Notes under the pieces: generated by a model
What the model was told of the DNA's origin: nothing
The model's database searches: none
What the model saw: only the letters and a program-made list of their open reading frames with translations
Source of the DNA: Promerops cafer
Taxonomy: Eukaryota > Chordata > Aves > Passeriformes > Nectariniidae
DNA: 64,000 nucleotides
Direction: 5' to 3'
Assembly (NCBI GenBank): GCA_013398275.1
Contig: VZSE01013368.1
Span: 1,378,236-1,442,235, forward strand
Part shown: piece after piece, positions 61,831 to 64,000 of the stretch
Layout of the letters: the number at the start of each line of letters is the position of its first letter
Position numbering within the stretch: the first letter of the stretch is position 1
Translations under genes and position numbers: made by a program

Positions 61831-63710
61831 CATTTGCCTTGTATTTGTGATTTCCCAGGCTCTGTAGATTAGGTTATCATATGATTTATTTCTAAGGAAT
61901 TGTATTAGAGATGAATTAAAAAGATATGTTGCCAATTTATATTTAGTTACTATTCTTACTGGGCAGATTTTCCATCTTCCAAGCTTGCATGCTTCTGCAA
62001 CTGGAAATCACCATGTCCTGTTTTCCAGAAGCCTGTCCCCAGACAGCAGGGAGTTGTTGCTGTGCCAGTCTTTGGCTACTGCATTATTTTTACTTCCCCA
62101 CCTCCCCTGCTTATAGTTTTGGGTTAAATGCTTACTTCTCTTGTTACAGGTAGACTTTAACTTCTACTCGAGGGATCCCTGGAGCCGCATCAGCTCTCCT
62201 TACATACAATTTGAAACAGCTGATTTTCCCTGGGTTTGACTTGTCATCCCCAATGTATTTTTCCTAACAAGAAGGGCACAGTACAATTTGCACAGATGTC
62301 AAGGGAGAGAGTCTAGTTACACTGTCTTCCAGAAGCAGTGGTTCAGGGCAGAAATGTGAGTCATTTTCTTCAGAAAATTATTTCTCCTGAGGTCGGTAAC
62401 TTTGTGGTCTCAGTTCTTATTGCCTAGTTCTATTTTCTGTTAATGGCCAGTGATTTCACAATTCATTTCTAATGTTAGGTGAGGTAAGCAGTGAGCCACC
62501 TCCTCAGGGATTAGGAGTAAAACCTCCTGCTTTACCTGCCCTGGAACACAGAAAATTGAGGGAAATTTTACTGACATTTTTTGAATTTGCATCATTTTAA
62601 TACATAGAATTCCTCAGAAAACTGAATTTACAGTACTCATTAAATATTATGCTGAGTGAAGGGAGACATTATGCCAGAGATGACCTAAATCAGAAATTGG
62701 AATTGGTCTGTGGAAAGCATCATGAGGCTTGGGACAAACAGAATTGGCAGTAGTTAAAAAAGGTAAAAGAAAGCCAGCAGGAAGACACCAGAGTACACTA
62801 AAGTGAAAACAAGGATGTGATGGCTCCCAGCTTTTGGACAGGTACTGACTCTGAATGCTACAAACACCCAAATAAAAGATTATCTTGTCACCCCTGCTGT
62901 GTCAGTGGGTGAAATACCACCACGTCTTGGCAGAAGTTTGGAGTCTATCCTGGGATCTGAAGCCTGAAAGGCATTTACCTGCCAATAATAGTTTAGAGAC
63001 TTATGAAAAATTATATACTTCACTAACAGACAACCGCTCCCAAACAAATTTATTATTTTGTTACACACAAGTATTAATGCAAAAAATTACTTTGAATGTG
63101 TGTTTCTCTGCTTATTTATAGCAACAACATTCCAATTACCAAACTGTTGTATCTTTATAGGAGTGTGGTTATCTCTTGAGGAGTCCTGTGAATTAATGCT
63201 TCTATAAAATATGGGCTTTGTAATATGATAAAATGACTTACAGGTGTTTTAAAAAAGAAGAAATTGTGGGGAGTCTTTTTATTGCTAATATTTATGTGTG
63301 TGTGCTGTAGTATTACCACATGCTGTACATTGTAAGAATTCCCACAGACGGAAATGATAATTTGGAAAAAAAGAACATGCAGATAGTGCATATGAATACT
63401 TATGTTCAAAAGCACTACCATCCTTGGTTGTCAATTTGGAGAACATCTGAAAAACAAGAGGAGTTCTTTTTGCCTTGCTACCTAAGCTTGCTGGGCTCCA
63501 GTAGGAGAAAAATTCCTCGTCACGTAAAAAGTAACTGGCTGCTCATAAATAAAAATATTAAAACAATACTTCCTTCATCCCATGATTTTGTTTGCATGCT
63601 TCTATTTTAATGAAAATAACTTAAAATATTATGTTTTAAAGTCTTACAAATATTTCTATTTTGATTTGTTTTATAGATGTCAATCTTGATGTACTTTATA
63701 TACATTTTGG
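61831..63710. other. Non-coding stretch between two CR1 fragments
   Basis: No gene or additional repeat is recognised. A short GT run occurs near 63294-63304. Confidence 0.6.
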
Positions 63711-63835
63711 CTATCATAGAATCATAAAATCAAATTGAGATTGGAAAAGGCTTTTAAGGTCAAGTCCAGCTGTGTTCACCACTAAACCTTGTCCCAAGAG
63801 CCACATCCTCGTGTCTTTTGAACATCCTGTGAATA
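63711..63835 (-). mobile_element. CR1 LINE 3'-end fragment, antisense
   Basis: On the plus strand it begins TCATAGAATCATAAAATC, the reverse complement of the CR1 3' terminal microsatellite (ATTCTATGATTCTATGA). It continues with the diagnostic CACCACTAAACC, TGTCCC and GCCACATC blocks and CGTGTCTTTTGAA. It is therefore the 3' end of a CR1 element inserted on the minus strand, lost or decayed beyond about 63835. It lies about 2 kb from the other CR1 piece and in the opposite orientation, so the two are separate insertions. Confidence 0.85.
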
Positions 63836-64000
63836 AGATAACAAGGTTGTTGCAGATGCACTTAAGTGATGAACCTATAGAAAAATAGGGGTTCTTGGAT
63901 ATTTTCAGTCTTTTCATTGTATCTGTTTATAAGCAGACACTGTCTCGGGTTCTGGTGGTGTCAAACTGGTTTTTCTGACATCACCTCATTGTTTCTATGC
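63836..64000. other. Window end, nothing recognised
   Basis: Short remainder after the CR1 fragment with no recognisable feature. The decayed 5' part of that CR1 copy could extend into it. Confidence 0.5.

Noticed and set aside
1..64000. CRISPR arrays, tRNA or rRNA genes, prokaryotic operons
   Set aside because: No regularly spaced repeats, no tRNA T-loop or cloverleaf signatures, no rRNA-like stretches and no clustered long frames were seen on reading both strands.

Overview
The window looks like non-coding DNA from a vertebrate nuclear genome, most likely a bird and probably a songbird. It is AT-rich and CpG-poor. No reading frame exceeds about 160 codons, and there are no operon-like gene strings or rRNA or tRNA genes. 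The organism call rests on two CR1 LINE 3'-end fragments (61.7 kb and 63.7 kb) and one LTR at 43.5-43.9 kb. The LTR resembles ERV-L-like solo LTRs of songbirds as I remember them. Bird is fairly secure; songbird is an inference.

Layout. From 1 to 20 kb there is mostly unannotatable AT-rich sequence with simple repeats, short duplications, palindromes and one exon-like segment on the minus strand near 15.1 kb. From 20 to 25 kb there is an ancient MIR/L2-like fragment (20.6 kb), a 31-bp exact tandem duplication (23.9 kb), a G-quadruplex-capable run (24.0 kb) and a possible LTR scrap (24.6 kb). From 25 to 43 kb the sequence is quiet, apart from a 20-bp palindrome (31.5 kb) and a small, very CpG-dense islet (40.1-40.25 kb) that ends in a consensus 5' splice site. 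From 43 to 54 kb lie the solo LTR, a second CpG-enriched patch (47.7 kb), a poly-T tract with an ambiguous base and a TA-rich near-palindrome (53.8 kb). From 54 to 64 kb there is a GC-richer block with an exon-like segment (54.8 kb), an 85-base poly-A tract between near-identical 16-bp repeats (59.3 kb), a RUNX-like palindrome (60.4 kb) and the two CR1 fragments.

Coding content. I found no gene I can name. At this base composition I estimate roughly one stop per 16 codons by chance, so dozens of frames of 60-100 codons and one or two well over 130 are expected. Three segments with splice-like borders are listed as low-confidence exon candidates. The window may be a large intron or a gene desert; the sequence alone cannot separate the two. 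No complete new biological system is visible. The best leads are the CpG islet with its splice donor, the exon candidates, the perfect palindromes and the poly-A insertion-like structure.
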